In this document: piece after piece, positions 1 through 5,824 of the stretch
How positions within the stretch are numbered: position 1 is the stretch's first letter
Layout: every line of letters starts with the position of its first letter
NCBI GenBank assembly: GCA_028714595.1
Contig: JAQTMD010000011.1
Coordinates: 1-17,682 of the forward strand
Direction of reading: 5' to 3'
DNA length: 17,682 bases
Origin: Candidatus Omnitrophota bacterium
GTDB taxonomy: Bacteria > Omnitrophota > Gorgyraeia > Gygaellales > Profunditerraquicolaceae
Program-made: the position numbers and the translations under genes
Notes under the pieces: generated by a model
Databases searched by the model: none
What the model saw: only the letters and a program-made list of their open reading frames with translations
What the model was told of the DNA's origin: nothing

Positions 1-296
1 CCGGCGTTTGCTTCGACCGGCTCGAACCGTTCGTAGAACGACGGGGGATGGGGGGGAAATTCGGTGATGTCTTCTAAAGGCAGGTAGACCCAGAAGGTAG
101 AGCCGACGAGCTTCGTCGTCGCCTCAATGCCGCATCCTTTTTTTATCAGGTCTTTGACGACCTTCTCCAGGTCGTTCTTGGTATAGGAAGGCGCAACCGA
201 GAAGGAACAGCCGCCGGCGCACAACGCGCCGGCACAAAGACTAAGCAGCAGGACGCGTCTTACCGAACTCCTTGAAGATAGCCTCGATCTCGTCAT
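1..296 (-). CDS. Putative lipoprotein, partial (runs off left edge)
   Basis: Reading from the ATG at 296 towards position 1 gives 98 open codons with no stop, so the C-terminus lies outside the window. The N-terminus is Arg-rich, then has a hydrophobic stretch (LLLSLCAGALCAGG) ending at Cys30. This resembles a lipoprotein signal, although the -3 residue is Ala rather than the usual Leu. The mature part begins SFSVAPSYTKNDLEKVVKDL and continues with a plausible mixed alpha/beta composition. The first 56 nt overlap the 3' end of the FtsH-like gene, which suggests translational coupling. No strong ribosome site precedes the ATG; an AAGGAG further in has no in-frame start at a suitable distance. 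I do not recognise the family. Because FtsH partners are often membrane-bound, a role beside the protease is possible, but this is only inferred from position. Confidence 0.6.
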   Translation of the reverse strand, partial: MTRSRLSSRSSVRRVLLLSLCAGALCAGGCSFSVAPSYTKNDLEKVVKDLIKKGCGIEATTKLVGSTFWVYLPLEDITEFPPHPPSFYERFEPVEANA

Positions 297-1902
297 AGTT
301 CAACTCTTGTTTGGCGACCAGGTCTTTTGCCAGGCGGTCAAGGAGCGGGCCTTCTTTTTTAAGCAGTTCGGTGATCTCCTGCAGGCAAGAGCGCAGGATA
401 TCCTGGACGTCGCGGTCAAGCTGCGTCTTTACCTCGGAGGAGATGTAGTTCGAGGGCAGGGCGTCGAAATTCCCGAGCAGTCCGGATTTACCCATGCCCC
501 AGCTCCAGACCATATGGTGGGCATACCAGAGCGCCACCTCGAAATCCTGGTTCACGCCGCCGGTGGTAAACCCGTATTTGAGCTTTTCCGCGGCATAGGC
601 GCCGAGGCTTGATTTTATCTGGCCCAGATAATGGCGCTGGTCATGGATAAAGATCTCTTCGCGCTCCGGCGTCCAGGTAACGCCGCCGGTGTGGCCGCGG
701 GGGGTGATGGTGATCTTAAAGACGTCCTGCGACGGCACCAACAGATACGTGACGATCGCGTGGCCCGCCTCGTGGTAGGCGATCTGCCACTTTTCCTCTT
801 CCCGCAGTTTGATCCTGCGCTTTATCCCCAAGGCGATGCGCTCGCGCGCGTCGTCGATCTCTTTCATGCCGATGAACTGCTTTTTATGCCTGACCGCTAA
901 AAGCGCGGCTTCGCGCACGATATTGGAGACGTCCGCGGGGCTGTCGCCCACGGTGATGCGGGCCAGACGGTCGATCTTCACGTCGTTCTGGTCGTACTTG
1001 ACTTTCTTCAGGTAATACGCAAAAAGCTTCTCCCTGTCCTCGAGGTTGGGCTTGTCGACGTAGATCTTGCGGTCGAACCTCCCCGGGCGCAGCAATGCCC
1101 GGTCAAGAAAATTTTCCGGGGCATTGGTGGCGCCGATGACCACCACATTGGTGTCTTTCTCCTTCAGACCGTCCATCTCCACCAGCAGCTGGTTTACCGT
1201 GGTATTCGCCTCGGTCTGCCCGCCGAACCCCCGGTCCACCGAGCGCTGCGCGCCCACCGCGTCTATTTCGTCGATGAAGATGATGCAGCCGCCGTGCATT
1301 TCCGCCATCAGCCGCGCCCGGCTGAACAGGCTGCGGATCCTGCCCGCGCCGACGCCGACGAACATCTCCACGAATTCCGAACCGGACATGGAAATAAACG
1401 GCATGTTCGCTTCGGTGGCCATGGCCTTTGCCAGGTACGTCTTTCCGCATCCGGGCGGGCCCATCATCAAGATACCGCGCAGGATCCTGCCGCCGATCTT
1501 CTGCACCTCCGCCCTGTCCCTGATGAGGTTGACCAGCTCCAGGGCCTCCTGTTTTGCCTCATCCATGCCGATGACATCGGTCCATCTGATGCCGATGTCA
1601 TCGCCGCTCAGCGCCTTCTTTTTCGTCTGGGTGAACGACTGGGCGCCCTGCTTCATGAACAGCCAGTACCACATGAAGGTATAGGTGACGCCGAAGATAA
1701 GCGCCATGATCACCTGCAGGTAAAGCTGCAGGGGTATCATGGCGAGCTGTGTCTCGCGCAGGTATGATTCGGTCTGGTTCCAGGTGCGCACCCCGACCGC
1801 GACCACGAAGACAAGCGAAATTGCCAGCTCGGCGAGGATGGTGATGACCAGGAACCTGATCCAGTATAATCTCACGTAAATCTTGAACTTTTTCCAGTTC
1901 AT
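241..1902 (-). CDS. ftsH: FtsH-like membrane AAA+ zinc metalloprotease (short form)
   Basis: 553 residues. FtsH proteins extract and degrade membrane and regulatory proteins as ATP-driven hexamers. Two membrane segments lie at about 17-38 and 59-83, separated by only about 20-25 residues; FtsH usually has about 70 there. The AAA domain has Walker A GPPGCGKT (148-155), the pore loop FVGV (181-184), Walker B IIFIDEID (207-214) and arginine fingers in RPGRFDRKI (272-280). The M41 protease has HEAGH (377-381). The third zinc ligand should be Asp453 in GGVNQDF, where one residue appears inserted relative to the usual G-x-x-N-D. The start at 1902 was chosen because AAGGAG lies 5 nt upstream; an upstream ATG at 1950 would overlap the predicted promoter. 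The C-terminal tail is short compared with the usual ~640-residue protein. It may be a paralogue rather than the only FtsH. Confidence 0.93.
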   Translation of the reverse strand: MNWKKFKIYVRLYWIRFLVITILAELAISLVFVVAVGVRTWNQTESYLRETQLAMIPLQLYLQVIMALIFGVTYTFMWYWLFMKQGAQSFTQTKKKALSGDDIGIRWTDVIGMDEAKQEALELVNLIRDRAEVQKIGGRILRGILMMGPPGCGKTYLAKAMATEANMPFISMSGSEFVEMFVGVGAGRIRSLFSRARLMAEMHGGCIIFIDEIDAVGAQRSVDRGFGGQTEANTTVNQLLVEMDGLKEKDTNVVVIGATNAPENFLDRALLRPGRFDRKIYVDKPNLEDREKLFAYYLKKVKYDQNDVKIDRLARITVGDSPADVSNIVREAALLAVRHKKQFIGMKEIDDARERIALGIKRRIKLREEEKWQIAYHEAGHAIVTYLLVPSQDVFKITITPRGHTGGVTWTPEREEIFIHDQRHYLGQIKSSLGAYAAEKLKYGFTTGGVNQDFEVALWYAHHMVWSWGMGKSGLLGNFDALPSNYISSEVKTQLDRDVQDILRSCLQEITELLKKEGPLLDRLAKDLVAKQELNYDEIEAIFKEFGKTRPAA

Positions 1903-1940
1903 TGATTCTCCTTGCTTGTACTGGGCGCTGTAATGAAATA

Positions 1941-1969
1941 ACGATAGCACAACCGCTGGTTTGCGTCAA
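1941..1969 (-). promoter_or_regulatory. Predicted sigma70-type promoter of the ftsH-like gene
   Basis: On the minus strand, TTGACG (1969-1964) is followed after exactly 17 nt by TATCGT (1946-1941). Transcription would begin near 1934, about 30 nt before the start codon at 1902. This supports the 1902 start rather than the in-frame ATG at 1950. Confidence 0.6.
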
Positions 1970-1985
1970 TATATTCTTTATTCGC

Positions 1986-2014
1986 TTGACCGTCCTGGAT
2001 TTGTGTGTTAAAAT
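1986..2014 (+). promoter_or_regulatory. Predicted sigma70-type promoter of eno
   Basis: TTGACC (1986-1991), a 17-nt spacer, then TAAAAT (2009-2014). The start site would be near 2021. A perfect AAGGAGG ribosome site (2031-2037) lies 7 nt before the enolase ATG. The -35 box is only 16 bp from the -35 box of the divergent ftsH-like promoter, so one regulator bound between them could affect both genes. Confidence 0.7.
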
Positions 2015-2044
2015 TCTTCCTCTAAACTCCAAGGAGGAACCATA

Positions 2045-3310
2045 ATGGCAAAAATAAAGGCAGTGAAAGCCCGGCAGATCCTGGACTCGCGGGGCAATCC
2101 CACGGTTGAAGTCGACATCATACTCGATAACAATGTTCTTGGTCGCGCCGCAGTCCCCTCGGGCGCTTCCACCGGAGAGAACGAAGCGCTGGAACTGCGC
2201 GATGGGGACAAATCGAAATATCTGGGAAAAGGCGTGCTCAAGGCAGTCAACAACGTCAACACCCTAATCGCTTCAAGAATAAAGGGTTTAGAGCCGGATT
2301 TCAGGAAGCTCGATGCGCTTTTGATCGAGATGGACGGCACGGAAACCAAGGCAAAGCTGGGGGCTAATGCCATCCTGGGAGTCTCCATGGCAGCGGCCAA
2401 GGCAGCCGCTATTGAGGCCCAACAACCGCTCTACCGGTTCCTGGGCGGCAATGACGCCAAGCTCCTTCCCGTGCCGCAGATGAACATTTTAAACGGCGGT
2501 TTGCATGCGGACAATAACCTGGACATCCAGGAATTCATGATCATGCCCATCGGCGCTCCCAATTTTGCAGAGGCCCTGCGCATGGCCTCTGAAGTATTCC
2601 ACAATCTCAAATCGCTTTTGAAGGCAAAGAAGCTGGCTACGTCGGTCGGCGACGAAGGCGGCTTTGCCCCGAACCTGCAGTCCAACGAAGAAGCGCTTAC
2701 CTTCATCATCCAGGCTATAGAAAAGGCCGGGTACAAGCCGGGCAAGGACGTTTTTATCGCCCTTGACTGCGCGGCCAGCTCTTTCTGCAAAGACGGGAAA
2801 TACACCTTTGAGAACTCCGGGAAGTCCTCTGCTGACCTCATCGCGATTTACAACCATTGGCTCTCCAAGTATCCGATCGTCTCCATCGAGGACGGCCTTT
2901 CCGAGTTCGACTGGGACGGCTGGAAAGTTATGACCAAAGAACTCGGCTCCCGGTGTCAGCTGGTCGGCGATGACATTTTTGTCACCAATACCAAGTTCCT
3001 CAAAAAAGGCATCGAAGAGAAATGCGCCAATGCCATCCTGGTCAAAGTCAACCAGATCGGCTCTCTTTCTGAGACTCTCGAGGCCATTGCACTGGCCCAG
3101 GCGAACAAGTACCGCGCGGTCATCTCGCACCGCTCCGGAGAGACCGAAGACACCTTCATCGCGCACCTTGCCGTCGCCTCGGGCTGCGGACAGATAAAGA
3201 CGGGTTCGCTGTCGCGCACGGACAGGATCTGCAAGTATAATGAACTCCTGCGCATCGAGGAAGAACTGGGCCCAAAGGCCGTGTACGCAGGAACGCTCTG
3301 GAAAAAATGA
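2045..3310 (+). CDS. eno: Enolase (phosphopyruvate hydratase)
   Basis: 421 residues, the usual length. Enolase interconverts 2-phosphoglycerate and phosphoenolpyruvate in the cytoplasm, in glycolysis and gluconeogenesis. The N-terminal signature ILDSRGNPTVEV (12-23) and the mobile loop SGASTGE (39-45) are present. The metal ligands are Asp241 (ALDCAASS), Glu282 (SIEDGLSE) and Asp309 (VGDDIFVTN). The catalytic pair is Glu204 (VGDEGGFAP) and Lys334 (VKVNQIG). SHRSGETED (361-369) and Lys385 in GQIKTGS complete the active site. All key residues appear intact. A strong ribosome site sits 7 nt upstream. Its stop overlaps the start of the FtsB-like gene by 4 nt, so the two are probably one transcript. 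Eno next to ftsB is a known arrangement in other bacteria such as Pseudomonas. Confidence 0.98.
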   Translation: MAKIKAVKARQILDSRGNPTVEVDIILDNNVLGRAAVPSGASTGENEALELRDGDKSKYLGKGVLKAVNNVNTLIASRIKGLEPDFRKLDALLIEMDGTETKAKLGANAILGVSMAAAKAAAIEAQQPLYRFLGGNDAKLLPVPQMNILNGGLHADNNLDIQEFMIMPIGAPNFAEALRMASEVFHNLKSLLKAKKLATSVGDEGGFAPNLQSNEEALTFIIQAIEKAGYKPGKDVFIALDCAASSFCKDGKYTFENSGKSSADLIAIYNHWLSKYPIVSIEDGLSEFDWDGWKVMTKELGSRCQLVGDDIFVTNTKFLKKGIEEKCANAILVKVNQIGSLSETLEAIALAQANKYRAVISHRSGETEDTFIAHLAVASGCGQIKTGSLSRTDRICKYNELLRIEEELGPKAVYAGTLWKK

Positions 3311-3576
3311 GATTCCCCAAACCGGCTCAAGCGCTCGTCATCTGCGCGGTCCTGGCCGCGATCTTCGTCCCGGGCTTCATGAAGATCCGAGCCATCAACC
3401 ACCGTAATCAGGACCTTGCCGAAAAGAACAGGAAGCTTGAGGTCGAGAACGCGCTGCTCAAGACCGAGCTGGAACGCCTGGAGAACGACACGGTCTTCCA
3501 GGAAAAGATACTGCGCGAAAAGATGGGCGTGGTGCGCAAGAATGAAGTGCCGGTCAAGCTCGTACCGAAGGAATAA
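3307..3576 (+). CDS. FtsB/DivIC-family septum formation initiator
   Basis: 89 residues. Proteins of this family are small bitopic components of the divisome (the FtsB-FtsL-FtsQ complex) that help activate septal wall synthesis. A short positive N-terminus is followed by one membrane segment (about 7-24). A Leu/Glu/Lys-rich coiled coil runs over about 28-60. The family's conserved tail, LENDxxxxEKxxREKMGVVRKNE, spans 58-80. The ATG overlaps the enolase TGA in an ATGA, and no good ribosome site is visible, so translation is likely coupled to enolase. FtsL-type proteins share the topology, but the LEND...REKMGVVR signature favours FtsB/DivIC. Confidence 0.88.
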   Translation: MRFPKPAQALVICAVLAAIFVPGFMKIRAINHRNQDLAEKNRKLEVENALLKTELERLENDTVFQEKILREKMGVVRKNEVPVKLVPKE

Positions 3577-3577
3577 A

Positions 3578-3614
3578 ACCTCAAATTTTGCTTGGAGTTA
3601 GAGGGATTTGAGGT
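3578..3614. promoter_or_regulatory. 9-bp inverted repeat bracketing the tRNA promoter -35 box
   Basis: ACCTCAAAT (3578-3586) and ATTTGAGGT (3606-3614) are perfect inverted copies separated by 19 nt. The -35 box lies between the arms and the right arm touches the -10 box. It starts right after the stop codon of the FtsB-like gene. It could be an operator or a readthrough hairpin; no T-run follows, so it is not a classic terminator. Confidence 0.4.
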
Positions 3615-3619
3615 ATAAT
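3592..3619 (+). promoter_or_regulatory. Predicted promoter of the initiator tRNA
   Basis: TTGGAG (3592-3597), a 16-nt spacer, then a consensus TATAAT (3614-3619). Transcription would start near 3626, leaving a leader of about 69 nt before the mature tRNA. The leader contains a foldable stretch at 3661-3686 (GGTC...GACC with inner GTTG/CAAC), which could matter for 5' processing. Confidence 0.6.
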
Positions 3620-3694
3620 AGATTTACGTTAGCTCATTAACATGAGTCGAAGGACATTTCGGTCTGGCGTTGTATGCAACCCGACCTGTAGACT

Positions 3695-3771
3695 CGCGGG
3701 GTGGAGCAGTCTGGAAGCTCGTCAGGCTCATAACCTGGAGGTCGCAAGTTCAAATCTTGCCCCCGCAACCA
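3695..3771 (+). tRNA. Initiator tRNA-fMet (CAT anticodon)
   Basis: 77 nt with CCA encoded. The acceptor is CGCGGGG / CCCCGCA followed by A73 and CCA. The D stem is GAGC/GCTC. The anticodon loop is CTCATAA, with the CAT anticodon at 3729-3731. The T arm is GCAAG-TTCAAAT-CTTGC. Two bacterial initiator hallmarks are present: the first acceptor pair is an unpaired C1/A72, needed for formylation and to exclude the elongation factor, and the D stem has A11-U24. The anticodon stem is TCAGG/CCTGG, so the usual three G-C pairs next to the loop are reduced to two, with an A29-U41 pair. It has its own promoter and terminator. Confidence 0.97.
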
Positions 3772-3773
3772 AC

Positions 3774-3813
3774 AAAAAACCCGTCATGGTTTTCATGGCG
3801 GGTTTTTTGTTTT
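3774..3813 (+). terminator. Rho-independent terminator after the tRNA
   Basis: CCCGTCATG (3780-3788) pairs with CATGGCGGG (3794-3802), with one G-U pair and a 5-nt loop. A6 on the left (3774-3779) and T6 on the right (3803-3808) extend the stem and give the U-run. It begins 3 nt after the tRNA CCA. The symmetric A/T flanks mean it could work in both directions. Confidence 0.93.
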
Positions 3814-3832
3814 GTCACCAGGTATCTTATCA

Positions 3833-3920
3833 GATTTTGCGGGGCCTGCCGAGGTTGGTTCTGCGCGCGCGCCTTCCTGCGTGGCGCGTGCTCGAACCAA
3901 ACCTCGTCACCCGCAAAATC
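3833..3920. repeat. 88-nt imperfect hairpin element in the post-tRNA gap
   Basis: Three nested pairs of arms are seen. GATTTTGCGGG (3833-3843) matches CCCGCAAAATC (3910-3920) perfectly. GAGGTTGGTTC (3851-3861) matches GAACCAAACCTC (3894-3905) with one bulged A. GCGCGCGCC (3865-3873) matches GGCGCGTGC (3883-3891) with one G-U pair. The loop is 9 nt. It lacks a U-run, so it is not a typical terminator. It may be a REP/MITE-like mobile palindrome or a structured RNA. No gene is credible in it. Confidence 0.7.
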
Positions 3921-4173
3921 CGATGCTTCCGCGGCATCAAACAAGAAACGTGAGTTGTATGGTTTTGGGGCAAATTGGAGGGGCGGCTCGGTTGCTGAAA
4001 GGCTGTGAGCGTGTGCCGTGGGGGCGGATGTATGGTTTTGCTGGAGCGTGCATTAGAAAATTTTTGGCAGAAGTCGGCGAGGAATTACGACGAGAGAGTG
4101 CAGAAACTGACGCGCACGGACCATTACTCTAAGAATTTCTGTAAACGAACAAGGAGTAAACCGAAGCCGACGG
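3921..4173. other. Gene-free stretch with short repeats
   Basis: No ORF here has a ribosome site, recognisable family or coding-like composition. A 12-bp direct repeat TGTATGGTTTTG occurs at 3956-3967 and 4029-4040. GAAAATTTTTG (4056-4066) is a perfect inverted copy of 4174-4184, and GTCGGC (4073-4078) pairs with GCCGAC (4166-4171). CAGAAA and TTTCTG can pair inside. The stretch 4056-4184 could therefore fold as one long arm-and-loop structure. It may be an unrecognised RNA or decayed sequence. Confidence 0.4.
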
Positions 4174-4219
4174 CAAAAATTTTCAGCACGCGGAAGCGAA
4201 ACCATGAACCCGCCGTGCT
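4174..4219 (-). terminator. Rho-independent terminator of the glycan operon
   Basis: Read on the minus strand, AGCACGGCGG (starting at 4219) pairs with CCGCGTGCT (ending at 4185), with one bulge. A T-rich tract complementary to 4175-4183 follows. The stem starts immediately after the TAA of the TPR gene, so transcription of the operon should end here. Confidence 0.75.
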
Positions 4220-5824
4220 TTATTCGACGTCTACGAAATCCACTGCGCGGTCGAGGAGCCCGGAAGGAGTCTTGACCAGAAGCCCGATGACTTTCGTACC
4301 GGGCTCTTTGAAGGAAGTCTTTATCGAGGTGGCCTCCGGGCCGGCGGAAGCCGGGATACCGTCCCCTGCCCAGAAGTATTCAAGGTTGACCTGCATGCAG
4401 CCTGACTGCGGCGCAGCGGCAGTCGAAGAAATAGAGACTTCTTCGCCTTTCGCAGGGTTGTATTTGGAAGCAGCGATCTGCACGCGGGACATATCGAAGA
4501 TCGCGTACTCGGGGCGAAGGCTTGCATCGAGCATATCCTTGATCCGGGAGTCTAAAAGCTTGTTCTCTTCAATTTCATTCATCCGCTGTTTTGTCAGCGC
4601 GGTCGTTTCAGGATAATTACTGCCCGCCTTTTCCAGGATTTTTGCGTATGCGCCTTTTGCGCGCGCGACATCATCTTCCCACTGGGCAAACAGCCCCAGC
4701 TGGTAGAGGCCGGCGATCACATGCGCGTCGGCATGCTCTTTCTCGCCGAGCTTCTGGAAGTATTCGCGCGCCGCTTTCAGGTCCCGCAGGCAATATGCGC
4801 TCAAGACCCCGAGCTTAAAGGCGACTTTGCCGGCCCTGGCGCCGGAAGCAAATTGCGCGAGGAAATCGGCGTAGATGTCTTTTGCCCGCGCCCATTCCTG
4901 CGCCTTTTCCAGATTATACCCGCGCAGGTACAGAAGCTCCTCGCCGAATGCCTCTTTGCCCTCCAGATCCTCGATCTTTGCAAATACTTTTTCCGCGTAC
5001 TGCGGGTCTTTGAGACCCTCATCTTTGTAGACGAAGGCGTCGGCGAGGCGCGCCAGTTCGGCGACGGCAGCCTTCTTATCGGCAGACTGATCGAGTTTTC
5101 CGATGTAGACGTCGCACACCGATTCGGCCAGCTCGAGATTCCCGTCCTTCAAGAACCCGAACGCCATGGCGCTCAATTCTCCGGGAGCCGTGACCCCGGC
5201 CACGGTTTTATTGATATACATTTTATAGAGTTCTTTTGACTTTCCGCGCTCGTTGTAACCCTCGAGTGCTTGCGCCGCTTCCTTGAGCAGTCCGGCGTCA
5301 ACGGCCGTCCGTGCGTATTCGGCTGCTGCCGTCATGAGGCTTGCGAGCGTTTCTTCGGCCAGGGCGTCCTCCATGTCCTTGTGGAAGCGGTAGGCGAGCA
5401 GCCGGGCAGCGAGATGCACGGGGTCCTGGGGCCTCGTCTCTTTGAAGACCTTATCGAGATTCGACGAGATCTCTTCGCGGTATTCATTGCCCTTGGCAAA
5501 GTATTCGTCCCAGAGCTGTTTTTCCTCCAGGTGCTTGAGCTGCCGGTAGCGGGCCAGGGCACAGAAATAATCGGCGCCGTTCAACGCGTTCTTGTTCTTC
5601 TGCGCGGCGTCCCTGACGCACGCGCAGCACTCCGCATACGCCTGCTGTTTGAAACAGCACGCCGCAGCCTTCTCCAGCGACTGAAAGGCCGACGCGCCGT
5701 CCGGAGCCTGCGCCAGATCCCTGGAAACGGCCGGGCAGCAGGCATCCTCGCAGTGCGCCGCGGGAGCAAACAGCACCCCCAGAGCCACGAGCGCCATTAT
5801 TGCACGTATCGTCTTCTTCTTCAT
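4220..5824 (-). CDS. Secreted Cys-rich TPR-like protein
   Basis: 534 residues. The N-terminus is a Sec signal (MKKKTIRAIMALVALGVLFAPA), so the protein is exported. Nine cysteines fall within residues 25-88, mostly as CC pairs (29-30, 56-57, 66-67-x-69), and only three occur later. From about 90 to 420 it is built of Ala/Leu/Tyr-rich helical pairs typical of TPR or Sel1-like solenoids; examples are LYLRGYNLEKAQEWARAKDIYADFL and KVAFKLGVLSAYCLRDLKAAREYF. The last ~110 residues look beta-rich, with RVQIAASKYNPAKGEEVSI and KVIGLLVKTPSG resembling an Ig/PKD-type fold. No catalytic motif is visible. Its ATG overlaps the preceding glycosidase stop by 4 nt (ATGA), so it is part of the glycan operon. 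It is probably a periplasmic scaffold or binding partner; the family is not recognised. Confidence 0.85.
   Translation of the reverse strand: MKKKTIRAIMALVALGVLFAPAAHCEDACCPAVSRDLAQAPDGASAFQSLEKAAACCFKQQAYAECCACVRDAAQKNKNALNGADYFCALARYRQLKHLEEKQLWDEYFAKGNEYREEISSNLDKVFKETRPQDPVHLAARLLAYRFHKDMEDALAEETLASLMTAAAEYARTAVDAGLLKEAAQALEGYNERGKSKELYKMYINKTVAGVTAPGELSAMAFGFLKDGNLELAESVCDVYIGKLDQSADKKAAVAELARLADAFVYKDEGLKDPQYAEKVFAKIEDLEGKEAFGEELLYLRGYNLEKAQEWARAKDIYADFLAQFASGARAGKVAFKLGVLSAYCLRDLKAAREYFQKLGEKEHADAHVIAGLYQLGLFAQWEDDVARAKGAYAKILEKAGSNYPETTALTKQRMNEIEENKLLDSRIKDMLDASLRPEYAIFDMSRVQIAASKYNPAKGEEVSISSTAAAPQSGCMQVNLEYFWAGDGIPASAGPEATSIKTSFKEPGTKVIGLLVKTPSGLLDRAVDFVDVE

Noticed and set aside
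1..60. Possible frameshift in the C-run of the partial lipoprotein
   Set aside because: The run has seven Cs; with this count the frame stays open and reads as a normal protein (PPSFYERFEPVEANA).
1067..1684. A 205-codon plus-strand ORF opposite the FtsH-like gene
   Set aside because: It is the antisense frame of the conserved AAA domain, with Ser/Pro/Thr-rich shadow composition.
3972..4020. tRNA-Ser/Leu-like stretch (GGAGGGGCGGCTCGG...CTGAAAGGC)
   Set aside because: No T arm (GTTCRA), anticodon stem or matching acceptor 3' strand follows.
3812..4132. A 106-codon ORF in the gap after the tRNA
   Set aside because: It runs through the 88-nt hairpin, has no ribosome site, and its peptide looks like no protein family.
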